Shown: positions 25,427 through 35,114, counted from the stretch's first letter. The stretch: DNA of 64,000 nt from Flavobacterium sp. CBA20B-1 (GCF_028473145.1 NZ_CP092370.1:2542001-2606000), one strand, 5' to 3'. The notes: generated from the sequence alone by a model not told the origin. A program made the numbers and translations.

Positions 25427-26527
25427 ATGACAACAAACACATATACTCCAGAAGAGTTAAAAAAAATTGATCCGGTTTTTGGACAAATTTCATTTGATCA
25501 TCACGAACAAGTTGTTTTTTGCCACGACAAAGATACTGGATTAAAAGCAATTATTGGTATTCATAATACAGTATTAGGTCCTGCATTGGGCGGTACTCGT
25601 ATGTGGAATTATACTTCAGAGTGGGAAGCATTGAACGATGTTTTGCGTTTATCGCGCGGAATGACTTATAAATCTGCTATTTCAGGTTTAGATTTAGGAG
25701 GCGGTAAAGCAGTAATTATTGGTGATTCTAAAAAAGATAAAAGCCCGGAATTAATCAAAGCATTTGCAAAATATGTAGATTCTCTAAGCGGACGATATAT
25801 CACTGCAGAAGATGTGGGTACCACCACTCCCGATATGGATTTAATTCACTCAATCACCCCACACGTTACAGGAATTTCTGAAAGTTTAGGTGGATCTGGA
25901 AACCCATCACCTGTTACAGCATATGGTGTTTACATGGGATTAAAAGCAGCTACAAAGTTCAAATACGGCTCTGACGATTTAAGCGGAAAAAGAGTTTTAG
26001 TACAAGGAATTGGTAATGTTGGCGAAACTTTGGTGAAGCACTTAGTAAACGCAGGAGCATTGGTAACAATTACAGATATTAGCAAAGAGCGCGTAGAAGA
26101 AGTAGCTCAAAAATACAACACAGCAATCTATATGGGCGATGATTTATATTCATTAGATGTAGATATTTATGCACCATGTGCTTTAGGAGCTACTGTAAAT
26201 ACCGATTCTATTGCAAAATTAAAAGCACAAGTTATTGCCGGTGCAGCAAACAATCAATTGGCAGACGAAAGCATCCACGGAAAAATGTTGCAAGAAAAAG
26301 GTATTGTTTATGCGCCCGATTTCTTAATCAACGCTGGTGGTATCATTAATGTGTTTGGTGAAATTGCTAAATACGGTTCAGACGAAGCAATCCGCAGAAC
26401 AGAAAATATTTATAACACCACATTAGATATTTTAAACTACGCAAAAGAACAAGGTATCAGACCCAACCAAGCAGCTATGAAAATGGCAGAACAGCGTATT
26501 GAAAAGAAAAAACAAGAAAATAAATAA
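25427..26527 (+). CDS. Glu/Leu/Phe/Val dehydrogenase
   Basis: This 366-residue enzyme carries out NAD-dependent oxidative deamination of an amino acid. The catalytic region LGPALGGTRMW...LDLGGGKAVI has the glycine-rich loop and active Lys. The Rossmann domain shows LVQGIGNVGETLVKHL and the dimer end VFGEIAKYGSDEAI. The size and GGGK motif fit leucine/phenylalanine dehydrogenases rather than the longer glutamate enzymes. It is a single gene, followed by the nusB promoter. Confidence 0.93.
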   Translation: MTTNTYTPEELKKIDPVFGQISFDHHEQVVFCHDKDTGLKAIIGIHNTVLGPALGGTRMWNYTSEWEALNDVLRLSRGMTYKSAISGLDLGGGKAVIIGDSKKDKSPELIKAFAKYVDSLSGRYITAEDVGTTTPDMDLIHSITPHVTGISESLGGSGNPSPVTAYGVYMGLKAATKFKYGSDDLSGKRVLVQGIGNVGETLVKHLVNAGALVTITDISKERVEEVAQKYNTAIYMGDDLYSLDVDIYAPCALGATVNTDSIAKLKAQVIAGAANNQLADESIHGKMLQEKGIVYAPDFLINAGGIINVFGEIAKYGSDEAIRRTENIYNTTLDILNYAKEQGIRPNQAAMKMAEQRIEKKKQENK

Positions 26528-26544
26528 AATTTAAAATATTGTTT

Positions 26545-26552
26545 TAATTTTG
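26545..26552 (+). promoter_or_regulatory. -7 box for nusB
   Basis: TAATTTTG matches TAnnTTTG. It lies just before the terminator hairpin of the upstream gene, so the nusB transcript would begin with that hairpin. Confidence 0.5.
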
Positions 26553-26553
26553 C

Positions 26554-26587
26554 AAAGCGAAAATCAATCAGGTTTTCGCTTTCTTTA
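26554..26587 (+). terminator. Terminator between dehydrogenase and nusB genes
   Basis: AAAGCGAAAA pairs with TTTTCGCTTT, followed by CTTT. It may also act as a leader hairpin for nusB. Confidence 0.6.
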
Positions 26588-26608
26588 TAAAAATAAGTTC
26601 TTAGTAGC

Positions 26609-27553
26609 ATGGTAAACCGTCGTCATATCCGTTCAAAAGTATTGCAGGCAATATATGCAATGACCCAAAACCAATCCGATCAATTAGATGTATATGAAAA
26701 ATATCTTTTCAGTAGTTTAGAAAACATCCGTGAATTGTATCTATTAATGCTTTCTTCATTAGTAGAACTTCAAAAAGTAGAAGCTACCTTTTTAGAAGTA
26801 TCGGCACAAAAACACTTAGCTACACCACAAGAAAAAAATCCGAATAAAAAGTTTGTAAACAACGCAGTTCTGCAAATTTTATTGCAATCCGAAACCTTAA
26901 AAAACTGGACAGAAGAGTTGCACGTGAATCAGTTTCAGGTAAACGATCACTATATTAAAGCGCTTTTGCAAGAAATAAAAACCAGCGATTTGTATAAAAA
27001 TTATATGCGCAACGGGGTGAATACATTTGCAGAAGACAAAGAGTTCGTAATTAAACTTTTTACCGATTTTATTGCACCAAACGAGAAAATTTACGAATTT
27101 TTAGAAGATTATAAAATATCTTGGATCGATGATATTCCGGTTGTAAACACAGCGATTTTGAAACAATTGGAAGGATTGAAAAACGAAAGCAGCTACTTTA
27201 AATTAAACAAAGTTTTTAAAGACGACGAAGACAAAGATTTTGCCAAACAATTGTTTAGAAAAACAGCTTTAAATGCCGATGTTTTTGTGAAGGAATACGA
27301 AGACAAAACCCGCAATTGGGATTTGGATCGTATTGCAGAAATTGATAGCATTATCTTGAATTTAGGTGTTTGCGAATTACAAAAATTTCCATCGATACCC
27401 GTAAAAGTAACAATTAACGAATATTTAGAACTTGCAAAAGAATATTCCACACCAAAAAGTAGTATTTTTATCAACGGAATTTTAGACGCTTTAGTCAAAG
27501 AATACCGCGAAGCAAATAAATTAAACAAAATAGGAAGAGGATTAATTGAATAA
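26609..27553 (+). CDS. nusB: Transcription antitermination factor NusB
   Basis: NusB binds boxA RNA with ribosomal protein S10 and promotes read-through of rRNA operons. It is 314 residues long, about twice the E. coli protein: the first residues NRRHIRSKVLQAIYAM and the last third (WDLDRIAEIDSIILNLGVCEL, KVTINEYLELAKEYS, FINGILDALVKE) are the NusB fold, with a long inserted helical segment that is usual in Bacteroidota. The rRNA operon in this window carries boxA-like motifs. The stop is close to the DUF1573 start, so these genes form one operon. Confidence 0.93.
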   Translation: MVNRRHIRSKVLQAIYAMTQNQSDQLDVYEKYLFSSLENIRELYLLMLSSLVELQKVEATFLEVSAQKHLATPQEKNPNKKFVNNAVLQILLQSETLKNWTEELHVNQFQVNDHYIKALLQEIKTSDLYKNYMRNGVNTFAEDKEFVIKLFTDFIAPNEKIYEFLEDYKISWIDDIPVVNTAILKQLEGLKNESSYFKLNKVFKDDEDKDFAKQLFRKTALNADVFVKEYEDKTRNWDLDRIAEIDSIILNLGVCELQKFPSIPVKVTINEYLELAKEYSTPKSSIFINGILDALVKEYREANKLNKIGRGLIE

Positions 27554-27557
27554 AATT

Positions 27558-28052
27558 ATGAGAAAATTAATGTTTGTGGCGGGTTTAGCCGCTTTAAGTT
27601 TAACAGCTTGCAACAAAAAAGAAGACGCTTCATCTCGTATAGGTAACACTGCGTCAACCACCACCATCGAAACTACAACAACTTCCGAAACCGATGCAAA
27701 CGGTGCAGCAGAAACCACAACTTCTACCAGCACCCAAACAGGTTTTCCTAAAATCGCATTCAACGAAACTACCCATGATTTCGGCGAATTGAAAAAAGGT
27801 TCAAAAGGTGAAGTGGAGTTCGAAATTAAGAACGAAGGAACTGTGGATTTAGTAATCATCGATGCAAAAGCATCTTGCGGATGTACCGTTCCTGAAAAAC
27901 CAAACGAACCAATCAAACCTGGTAAATCGGCAAAAATGAAAGTAGTATTTTCTGCAAACAGCCTTGGTGCACAAAGTAAGACCGTTACTTTAACAACCAA
28001 TACCGAAGCGGGAAGCGAAATATTAACGGTTAAAGCAAACGTAACAGAATAA
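27558..28052 (+). CDS. DUF1573 lipoprotein
   Basis: This 164-residue protein from ATG 27558, 4 bases after the nusB stop, has lipobox LSLTAC (Cys18). After a Thr/Ser-rich linker comes an immunoglobulin-like DUF1573 domain: TTHDFGELKKGSKGEVEFEIKN and ASCGCTVPEKPNEPIKPGKS with a conserved CGC. It is periplasmic; the role is unknown. It is typically found between nusB and yajC in flavobacteria. Confidence 0.92.
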   Translation: MRKLMFVAGLAALSLTACNKKEDASSRIGNTASTTTIETTTTSETDANGAAETTTSTSTQTGFPKIAFNETTHDFGELKKGSKGEVEFEIKNEGTVDLVIIDAKASCGCTVPEKPNEPIKPGKSAKMKVVFSANSLGAQSKTVTLTTNTEAGSEILTVKANVTE

Positions 28053-28056
28053 TAAA

Positions 28057-28347
28057 ATGGATCAAGTACAACAGTTTTTACCTTTTGTTTTAATTATGGC
28101 GGCTATGTATTTTTTAATGATACGCCCACAACAACAAAGAGTAAAAAAAGAAAAAGAATTTGAAAGCAACTTAAAAGTAGGCGATAAGATTGTAACGAAA
28201 GCTGGTATTCACGGCAGAATTTCCGAACTTGCAGAAACAACAATGATTGTAGAAACAATGGCAGGAAAAGTGAAAATGGAAAAAGCAGCCATCTCGTTAG
28301 AATTAAGCAGAAAAGTAAATGCTTCCCCAGTAGTTGAAAAAAACTAA
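28057..28347 (+). CDS. yajC: Preprotein translocase subunit YajC
   Basis: This 96-residue protein has a single N-terminal transmembrane helix followed by the signature MIRPQQQRVKKEKEF and a small cytoplasmic domain (KVGDKIVTKAGIHGRI). It is an accessory subunit of the SecDF complex. It starts 4 bases after the DUF1573 gene. Confidence 0.96.
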   Translation: MDQVQQFLPFVLIMAAMYFLMIRPQQQRVKKEKEFESNLKVGDKIVTKAGIHGRISELAETTMIVETMAGKVKMEKAAISLELSRKVNASPVVEKN

Positions 28348-28350
28348 AAA

Positions 28351-28380
28351 AAAACTCCTAAAGAAATTTAGGAGTTTTTT
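28351..28380. terminator. Bidirectional terminator after yajC
   Basis: AACTCCTAAA pairs with TTTAGGAGTT, with A-run before and T-run after. It serves yajC and the small minus-strand gene. Confidence 0.85.
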
Positions 28381-28387
28381 GCATTAG

Positions 28388-28546
28388 TTAAGGTCTGTTT
28401 CCAGTAATTAGTCGGTATAAAATGGCAATAACTGCCAACACCAATAAAACGTGTATAAAACTTCCTACGGCATCTGCGAAACCAAAATATCCCACAGCCC
28501 ATAAAATAATTAGTACTACGGCAATAAGCCAAATTAAATCTCTCAT
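28388..28546 (-). CDS. Small lmo0937-type membrane protein
   Basis: This gene encodes 52 residues, starting MRDLIWLIAVVLIILWAVGY and ending YRLITGNRP. Two hydrophobic helices separated by FGFADAVGSF match the lmo0937-family (DUF5670) of tiny membrane proteins, common in Bacteroidota and often stress-linked. It is easily missed because of length. It stands alone, facing yajC, and shares its terminator. Confidence 0.85.
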   Translation of the reverse strand: MRDLIWLIAVVLIILWAVGYFGFADAVGSFIHVLLVLAVIAILYRLITGNRP

Positions 28547-28694
28547 AGCATACTATTTTTTAAAATTAGTATATTAAAATTAGTAAAAAAATCGGCGCTA
28601 TGCAATTTAACTTTTTATTTTTTTTAAACTTTGGCTGCTACAATACATTTTAGTACTTTTATCGCACATATTTTTAAGTAAACAAAAAGCTCTT

Positions 28695-30056
28695 ATGCTT
28701 ACAGAAAAAAAAGATATCGCTATTGCGGGTGCCGGTTTGGTGGGAACACTTTTAGGCATTTATCTTAAAAAGAAAAACTACAATGTAACGGTTTTTGACC
28801 GTAGTGAAGATATTCGAAAAATAAAATTTTCAGGTCGTTCTATAAATCTTGCAATGTCAACACGCGGTTGGAATGCTTTGGATAAAGTGGGTATCGGCGA
28901 CGAAATTAGAAAAATTGCCATTGCAATGGATAAAAGAGCCATTCATTTAAAAGACGGTTCTTTGTCTTTCCAGCCCTATGGCATCAACGGCGAAGCCATC
29001 TATTCTATTTCGCGCGGCGGTTTAAACCGAATGATGATCGATTTAGCAGAGAAAGCCGGCGTGCATTTTGAATTCAATCAAAAAATTTGGGATGTAAATT
29101 TAGAAACAGCAACCTTATATATAGGTGAAAACGAACACGGCCCTTTTGAAGAACAGCAGTTTGATCAAGTATATGGTGCCGATGGTGCTTTTTCTCGCAT
29201 TCGTCACCGCATGCAGCGCCAAAACAGGTTCAACTATTCACAGTATTTTTTAAATATCGGCTATAAAGAATTGACCATTCCTGCCAATGCAGACGGTTCG
29301 CATAAGATCGATCCGAATTCGTTTCACATTTGGCCACGCGGTGAATTTATGCTTATAGCACTTTCAAACGATGATGGCTCGTTCACCTGCACCTTATTTA
29401 TGCCTTTTGAAGGAGTAAATTCGTTTGAAGAAATTAATACGGAAGACAAACTAACTGCTTTCTTTAACGAATATTTCTCTGATACAAAAGATTTAATTAT
29501 CGATTTAAAGAAAGATTATTTCACAAACCCAACTTCTTCATTGGTGACCATGCATTGCTATCCGTGGACATATAAAGATAAAGTAGCTTTAATTGGCGAT
29601 TCGGCACATGCTATTGTTCCTTTTTATGGACAAGGGATGAATGCCGGTTTTGAAGATATTACAGCTTTGAGCGAGTTGCTAGACGAATTTCCAAATGACA
29701 TCCAAACTGTTTTTGAGAAATATCAGGAAAAGCGAAAGCCAAATGCCGATGCCATTGCAGAGCTTTCTTATAGAAATTTTATTGAAATGAGCACCAAAAC
29801 AGCCGATGCCGATTTTTTATTACAAAAGAAAATAGAAGCATGGTTCACTAAATTGCATCCAGAAAAGTGGTTGCCGCTGTATGACCGGGTTACATTTAGT
29901 TTAAATCCGTATGAAGATGCACTAGCAATTGGCGATTTTCAGAAAAATGTAATGGATCAAGTAATGAAATTGCCAAACATTCACAGCGATTGGCAAACCA
30001 AAGAAGTAGAAAATTTTATCTTAGGTTTATTAAATACAAAAAAAGCAGACAATTAG
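28695..30056 (+). CDS. kmo: Kynurenine 3-monooxygenase
   Basis: This FAD enzyme hydroxylates kynurenine to 3-hydroxykynurenine in tryptophan breakdown/NAD synthesis. It has 453 residues: FAD-binding GAGLVGTLLGIYL at the N-terminus, the KMO-specific FSGRSINLAMSTRG, the GD motif ALIGDSAHAIVPFYGQGMNAGFED. Other kynurenine-pathway genes are not in the window. It ends within a bidirectional terminator. Confidence 0.93.
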   Translation: MLTEKKDIAIAGAGLVGTLLGIYLKKKNYNVTVFDRSEDIRKIKFSGRSINLAMSTRGWNALDKVGIGDEIRKIAIAMDKRAIHLKDGSLSFQPYGINGEAIYSISRGGLNRMMIDLAEKAGVHFEFNQKIWDVNLETATLYIGENEHGPFEEQQFDQVYGADGAFSRIRHRMQRQNRFNYSQYFLNIGYKELTIPANADGSHKIDPNSFHIWPRGEFMLIALSNDDGSFTCTLFMPFEGVNSFEEINTEDKLTAFFNEYFSDTKDLIIDLKKDYFTNPTSSLVTMHCYPWTYKDKVALIGDSAHAIVPFYGQGMNAGFEDITALSELLDEFPNDIQTVFEKYQEKRKPNADAIAELSYRNFIEMSTKTADADFLLQKKIEAWFTKLHPEKWLPLYDRVTFSLNPYEDALAIGDFQKNVMDQVMKLPNIHSDWQTKEVENFILGLLNTKKADN

Positions 30057-30068
30057 TCTGCTTTTGTT
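30039..30068. terminator. Bidirectional terminator overlapping the kmo stop
   Basis: AAAAGCAGAC pairs with GTCTGCTTTT around AATTA; the kmo TAG lies in the loop. Confidence 0.82.
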
Positions 30069-30074
30069 TTGAAA

Positions 30075-31586
30075 TTATTTTTTGAAAATTTTGGTAAGCA
30101 CTCCAAATGCACCTCTAATAAAAGTGGCACTCGTTAGCACCTTTATAATTTGTTTGGTAAAATAACTTTCTTCTTTTTTTGGTGCAGCACTTCGGCTAGA
30201 TTTTTTTGCCGTGGTTTCTTGAGTACTTTCTTCCTGCACTGAAAGTTTTTTATGCAGCAATTCATAAGCACTTTCTCTATCAACCACCTGATTGTATTTG
30301 TTTTTAAGAGGCGATTTTTGTATCAATCCCTCAATTTCGGAGGGCGATAAAATATCCATACGGCTCATAGGTGCTTGTATCATGCAAACCGCCAATGGAG
30401 TTGGAATACCTTTTTCGTTCAACACAGTTACCAAGGCTTCACCTGTTCCCATTTGAGTGATGATTTCACTGGTCTTATAATAAGGAGTAGAAGGGAAGTT
30501 TTCCGAAGCCAATTTTATTGCTTTGCGGTCTTTATCAGTAAAAGCCCGAAGCGCATGTTGAATTTTTAAACCCAATTGCGCCAAAACACCATCTGGCACA
30601 TCGGTAGGATTTTGTGTGATAAAATACAGACCAATTCCTTTAGAGCGAATCAGTTTCACAATGGTTTCTATTTGATCTAAAAGTGCTTTGCTGGCTTCCT
30701 TAAAGATTAAATGTGCTTCATCAATAAATATAACCAATTCGGGTTGGCCGCTGTCGCCTTGTTCGGGCATGGTGTTGTAAACTTCTGCCAATAAACACAA
30801 CATAAATGTAGAAAACAATTTGGGTTTATCTTGAATGTCGTTCAATCGAAGAATGTTTACAAAACCTTTTCCGTTTTCATCAATCCGCATTAAGTCTTTT
30901 ATATCAAACGAAGTTTCGCCAAAAAATAAATCGGCATCTTGCTGTTCCAATTCAATTAATTTGCGCAAAATGGCACCGGTTGATGCAGTAGAAACGCGCC
31001 CATATTCCTTTTCAATGTCTTCTTTGCCTTCGTTGGTTATAAATTGAATCACCTTTTTAAGGTCTTTTAAATCCAGTAAAGGCAGTTGGTGGTCGTCGCA
31101 ATATTTAAAAATTAACGACATAACACCCGATTGGGTATCGTTTAAATCTAAGATGCGTGAAAGCAACACCGGACCAAACTCAGAAATAGTTGCTCGCAAG
31201 CGCACGCCGTTCTGTTCAGAAATGGTTAAAAGTTCCACTGGAAAAGCAGCTGGCTCATAGGGAAGATTCATTTTTGCGTGGCGTTCTTCTATAAAAGCCG
31301 TTTTTTCTCCCTTGGCGGCAATTCCACTAAAATCGCCCTTAATATCCATCATTAAAACGGGAATGCCTTTGTTTGAAAGCTGTTCCGATAAAACTTGTAT
31401 GGTTTTTGTTTTGCCCGTTCCGGTTGCCCCTGCAATTAATCCATGACGATTTAAAGTTTTTAACGGTATGTGTATCAGTAAATCGGCAATAGCTTGCTTG
31501 TCTGCCATTGCACCCCCAAGCGTGATAAAGTCGGTTTTAAAAGTGTATCCGTCCTTAATAGTTTGTTGAAATTTTTCTAAATCCAT
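30075..31586 (-). CDS. HerA-like / DUF853 ATPase
   Basis: This 503-residue P-loop ATPase of the HerA/FtsK superfamily has Walker A GATGTGKTKT (about 53-62), MMDIKGDFSGIAAKG, Walker B VIFIDEAHLIF and ITQNPTDVPD. DUF853 proteins such as E. coli YjgR are soluble and of unknown role. The Ser/Lys-rich segment near residue 450-470 looks disordered. It is a lone gene facing kmo. Confidence 0.93.
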   Translation of the reverse strand: MDLEKFQQTIKDGYTFKTDFITLGGAMADKQAIADLLIHIPLKTLNRHGLIAGATGTGKTKTIQVLSEQLSNKGIPVLMMDIKGDFSGIAAKGEKTAFIEERHAKMNLPYEPAAFPVELLTISEQNGVRLRATISEFGPVLLSRILDLNDTQSGVMSLIFKYCDDHQLPLLDLKDLKKVIQFITNEGKEDIEKEYGRVSTASTGAILRKLIELEQQDADLFFGETSFDIKDLMRIDENGKGFVNILRLNDIQDKPKLFSTFMLCLLAEVYNTMPEQGDSGQPELVIFIDEAHLIFKEASKALLDQIETIVKLIRSKGIGLYFITQNPTDVPDGVLAQLGLKIQHALRAFTDKDRKAIKLASENFPSTPYYKTSEIITQMGTGEALVTVLNEKGIPTPLAVCMIQAPMSRMDILSPSEIEGLIQKSPLKNKYNQVVDRESAYELLHKKLSVQEESTQETTAKKSSRSAAPKKEESYFTKQIIKVLTSATFIRGAFGVLTKIFKK

Positions 31587-31911
31587 CGAAATAAATACTA
31601 TTTTTGATAAAGATAGGAAGTTCTTGCAACAAAAAAATGCAAGAAAATCTAATATTAATTAATTGTTATTAAAAAAGTGGTGTTAAAATACAATAATAAA
31701 GATAATGAAACGTTTATAATTTAGGGATATGATAAAAAAATATTAAAAAGTAAAATAATTGTTTCTTTTTCGTTAATTTTAAAATCTTTAAGTACACGAA
31801 CTAAAAAATTATTTTTTTATTTCAACTAAACAACTAAATTTGCTTTGCTTGAATGAAAGCGCAAAACTAATTTTAAAAATTGAGTAAACATTAAATTTAA
31901 ATTTTATTAAG
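31587..31911. other. Divergent spacer with the exbB promoter
   Basis: This is a 325-bp, very AT-rich gap between divergent genes. At 31835-31842 TAAATTTG matches the -7 consensus and probably starts the ExbB-ExbD-TonB transcript, leaving a leader of about 65 bases. I see no ORF, repeat or RNA gene in the rest. Confidence 0.5.
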
Positions 31912-32727
31912 ATGACACAAACAGTTGAGAAAAATCCAAGTAGTTCAGGATTATCAAACGTGGCTGCGGCGATTGCTATTATTCTATGTTTAGTTTTTGG
32001 GTATATTATCTGGAGATTTGTTCTAGGTTCATCCGTACACTTCATGAATGGTGATCGACATGGCGATCCTCTTCCAGGTGACTTGTTGGGAATGATGTAT
32101 AAAGGAGGTCCGGTAATTGCTTTATTAATTGGATTGTTAACAACAACTATTGTATTTGGTATTGAAAGATTCATTGTGGTAAGTAAAGCTGCTGGTGCTG
32201 GTGACGTGAAAGGTTATGTTGCAAAGGTACAGTCTTTAGTAAACGCTAACCAAATCGATGATGCTATTGAGCTTTCAGACAAACAAAAAGGTTCTGTTGC
32301 AAATGTGGTAAAATCAGCATTAATCAAACTAAAAGAAGTAAAACGCGAAGGTTTTGATGCAGATAAAGCTACTGAAACTATTCAGAAAGAAATTGAAGAA
32401 GCTACTGTATTAGAAATGCCAATGTTAGAGAAAAACATGATTATTTTGGCAACATTAGTATCAATCGGTACCTTAGTGGGTCTATTAGGAACAGTAACTG
32501 GTATGATTAAAGCATTCTCGGCTTTATCAACAGCTGGATCGCCCGATTCAACAGCTTTAGCAACAGGTATTTCTGAAGCGTTAATGTGTACAGCTACTGG
32601 TATTGGTACATCTGCATTAGCTATTGTTTTCTATAACGTTTTCACAACTAAAATCGATAAGTTAACGCATTTTATCGACGAAGCCGGATTCGCAATTACA
32701 CAATCATACAGAAGACACAATAAATAA
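31912..32727 (+). CDS. exbB: MotA/TolQ/ExbB proton channel
   Basis: This 271-residue inner-membrane proton channel energises TonB. It has three transmembrane regions. The family block LATLVSIGTLVGLLGTVTGMIKAF and ALMCTATGIGTSALAIVFYN carries the channel-lining Thr residues. It heads a cluster with two ExbD genes and two TonB genes. Confidence 0.95.
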   Translation: MTQTVEKNPSSSGLSNVAAAIAIILCLVFGYIIWRFVLGSSVHFMNGDRHGDPLPGDLLGMMYKGGPVIALLIGLLTTTIVFGIERFIVVSKAAGAGDVKGYVAKVQSLVNANQIDDAIELSDKQKGSVANVVKSALIKLKEVKREGFDADKATETIQKEIEEATVLEMPMLEKNMIILATLVSIGTLVGLLGTVTGMIKAFSALSTAGSPDSTALATGISEALMCTATGIGTSALAIVFYNVFTTKIDKLTHFIDEAGFAITQSYRRHNK

Positions 32728-32792
32728 TTTATTGTAACTCGTATTAATTGTATAATTCCAGATTTTAATCTGGTTAAAAAAGAAGAAAGAAT

Positions 32793-33404
32793 ATGGCAAA
32801 AATGAAAAAATCAAGTATAAGGATTGATATGACCGCTATGTGTGACGTATCATTCCTATTGCTAACATTCTTCGTTTTAACCTCTACAGCAAAAACACCA
32901 GAAGTATATCCGGTTGATTTGCCTGCATCTACAAAAGAAACTAAAATTCCTACAGATGATATTTTAACTATTACTGTAGGGCAAGAAAACGTTTTTGTTG
33001 GTTTGTCAGGTAGAGAAGACAAAATAGAAGTACTACAAAAAATGGGGCAAGAGTACAAAATACAATTCACACAAGAAGAGTTGAATGCTTTTGCAGGAAT
33101 GGAAAATTTTGGTGTTGATATCCGTGAAATGAAGAGTTTGTTGGCAAAACCTGCTAGCGAGCGTATGAATAAAGATTTGCATAAGGGCATTCCTTATAAA
33201 GACTCTTTAAACAATCAGCTTGCATCGTGGGTGAGTAACGCACGTAAATCTTCATGGGAACGAAAAGAGTCGTTCTTGAAAGTAGCGATTAAAGGAGATG
33301 CAAACGAGCAATATGGCACCATTAAAGAGATAATGGATATTTTACAAAAACAACGTCAAAACCGCTTTTACCTTGTTACAGGTTTAAGAACAGACGATTT
33401 TTAA
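32793..33404 (+). CDS. exbD: ExbD/TolR family protein 1
   Basis: This 203-residue protein has one N-terminal transmembrane helix containing the essential Asp (IRIDMTAMCDVSFLLLTFFV) and a periplasmic C-terminal domain with a long charged insert. Together with ExbB it harnesses the proton gradient. Second gene of the cluster. Confidence 0.94.
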   Translation: MAKMKKSSIRIDMTAMCDVSFLLLTFFVLTSTAKTPEVYPVDLPASTKETKIPTDDILTITVGQENVFVGLSGREDKIEVLQKMGQEYKIQFTQEELNAFAGMENFGVDIREMKSLLAKPASERMNKDLHKGIPYKDSLNNQLASWVSNARKSSWERKESFLKVAIKGDANEQYGTIKEIMDILQKQRQNRFYLVTGLRTDDF

Positions 33405-33425
33405 TCTACTAAATTTTAAAAAGAA

Positions 33426-33971
33426 ATGGCAGAATTAAATACGGGTGGTAACGAAGGCAAAGGCGGCAAAAAAGTAAGAAGTAAAAAACAAAATGCCGGC
33501 GTTGATTTAACGGCAATGGTAGATTTGGCATTCTTATTGATTACGTTCTTTATGTTGACCACCTCTTTATCAAAACCTCAGTCAATGGACTTGACGATGC
33601 CGGATAAAATGAAAGATCCTAATCAAAAGGAAACTCAAGATGCTAAAGAATCAAAAACCATTACTATCTTAATTGGTAAAGATCGTAAATTAAAATACTA
33701 TATGGGTATGTTTAATGATCCTTTTCAAGGTATTGGTCCAACAGATTCAACTTATGGGCAAAATGGTATCCGTAAAGTTATTTTACAAAAAATGGCTAAC
33801 CTAAAAGCTCAAGGGTTTCAAGGTAAAGAGGGGATTGTTGTGTTGATCAAAGCAACTGAAGATGCTACATATACAGATATGATTGATATTTTAGATGAGA
33901 TGGCAATTACTGGAGTGGAGATTTATGCATTGCAAGACATTACAGAAGAAGAAAAAGCAGTTATGCAATAA
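33426..33971 (+). CDS. exbD: ExbD/TolR family protein 2
   Basis: This 181-residue ExbD has the transmembrane block GVDLTAMVDLAFLLITFFML with the conserved Asp. It differs strongly from ExbD1 outside the helix; paired ExbDs are normal in Bacteroidota. Confidence 0.94.
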   Translation: MAELNTGGNEGKGGKKVRSKKQNAGVDLTAMVDLAFLLITFFMLTTSLSKPQSMDLTMPDKMKDPNQKETQDAKESKTITILIGKDRKLKYYMGMFNDPFQGIGPTDSTYGQNGIRKVILQKMANLKAQGFQGKEGIVVLIKATEDATYTDMIDILDEMAITGVEIYALQDITEEEKAVMQ

Positions 33972-33994
33972 GCATAAATAAAAAATAAACTACT

Positions 33995-34882
33995 ATGGCT
34001 AATATTAATTTATTTGGAAAGGATTGGACAAACATCGTGTTTGAAGGCCGTAACAAAGCGTACGGAGCCTACAAATTGCGTCAAGAAAATCCTAAAACAA
34101 CCCTACTGGCATTATTGCTAGGAGTGGTTTGTATTGGTTTGGCTTTTGGTGGATCAGTAGCATATAAATCTGTTTTTGGAGAAAAATTCGATAGCAGTAA
34201 AAATGATGTTGAGGTAGAAATAACTGAAATTGCACTACCAGAGCTACCAGAGCCAGAACCACCAGTTGAAGAAATTGAAGATGAACCGGAACCTGAACCG
34301 GAACCTGAACAAGCAGATGCTTCTAAATCTGTACAAGAAGAGGTTAAGTTCTTAGAGACAGAAGTTAAGAAGGATAAAGATGTTAAAGACGAACAAAAAA
34401 CATCTCAAAAAGACTTCGATGATACTAAAACTTCTGGACGAGAAGACCGTGAAGCGGATAAAACAGACGGTGATTTAAAAACCGATGGTTCGCAAACAGG
34501 TGGTGCAAGTAAAGGTTCGAAAGGTGATGGAAAAGGAGATAAATTTTCTGAAGAAGAAAACCCTAACAAAGTACACACTTTTGTATCGAAAAAAGCTGCA
34601 CCAAACGAAGGTATTCAAGGTTTCTTCAATAACTTTATTAGAAAGTTCAACGCACCAGATGTGGGTGGAAACGTGAAAGAGATTTCTGTTCGCTTAAAGT
34701 TCGTTGTTGAAAAAGATGGTTCTTTTACCGATATACAAATTGCTGGACCAGATCCGCACAACATTGGTAAAGAAGCAATCAGAGTACTAAAAAGTATGCC
34801 TAAATGGAAACCGGCAGAACACAATGGGAAAACCGTGCGTTCAAGCTTTACGTTACCAATTAAAGTTAGAGTAAATAACTAA
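33995..34882 (+). CDS. tonB: TonB family energy transducer 1
   Basis: This 295-residue protein starts INLFGKDWTNIVFEGRNKAYGAYKLR, a segment found on many flavobacterial TonBs, then one transmembrane helix, a Pro/Glu-rich spacer (PEPEPPVEEIEDEPEPE) spanning the periplasm, and a TonB C-terminal domain (LKFVVEKDGSFTDIQ, MPKWKPAEHNGKTVRS). It transmits proton-motive energy to TonB-dependent receptors. Confidence 0.95.
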   Translation: MANINLFGKDWTNIVFEGRNKAYGAYKLRQENPKTTLLALLLGVVCIGLAFGGSVAYKSVFGEKFDSSKNDVEVEITEIALPELPEPEPPVEEIEDEPEPEPEPEQADASKSVQEEVKFLETEVKKDKDVKDEQKTSQKDFDDTKTSGREDREADKTDGDLKTDGSQTGGASKGSKGDGKGDKFSEEENPNKVHTFVSKKAAPNEGIQGFFNNFIRKFNAPDVGGNVKEISVRLKFVVEKDGSFTDIQIAGPDPHNIGKEAIRVLKSMPKWKPAEHNGKTVRSSFTLPIKVRVNN

Positions 34883-34883
34883 T

Positions 34884-35114
34884 ATGTTACAAAATTTTAT
34901 AAATAACTTTAAACAAAAATCGCTTTTACAGCGATTTTTGTTCTTTGTGGGATTAGTGTTTTTAACACTTTATTTTATATTGGGATGTATGTTTATCTTT
35001 TGGAAATCAATCCCCTTAGAACTTTCCTATAATAGAAGGTTGCTTTTCGGGATTTTACTAATTGTGTACAGCATTTTCAGATTTTATAGAATTATTAATA
35101 GCAGGCAGGAATAA
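34884..35114 (+). CDS. Small two-helix membrane protein
   Basis: This 76-residue protein starts one base after tonB. Two hydrophobic helices (about 17-38 and 51-68) with basic flanks; no known family. Similar small ORFs follow tonB in related genomes. Function unknown. Confidence 0.72.
   Translation: MLQNFINNFKQKSLLQRFLFFVGLVFLTLYFILGCMFIFWKSIPLELSYNRRLLFGILLIVYSIFRFYRIINSRQE

Noticed and set aside
30075..31586. HerA-like ATPase as an anti-phage HerA defence gene
   Set aside because: The sequence fits the housekeeping DUF853 group and there is no neighbouring nuclease or SIR2 gene.
31912..35114. ExbB/ExbD/TonB cluster as a possible defence or novel system
   Set aside because: It has the normal gene order and motifs of Bacteroidota TonB energy modules.
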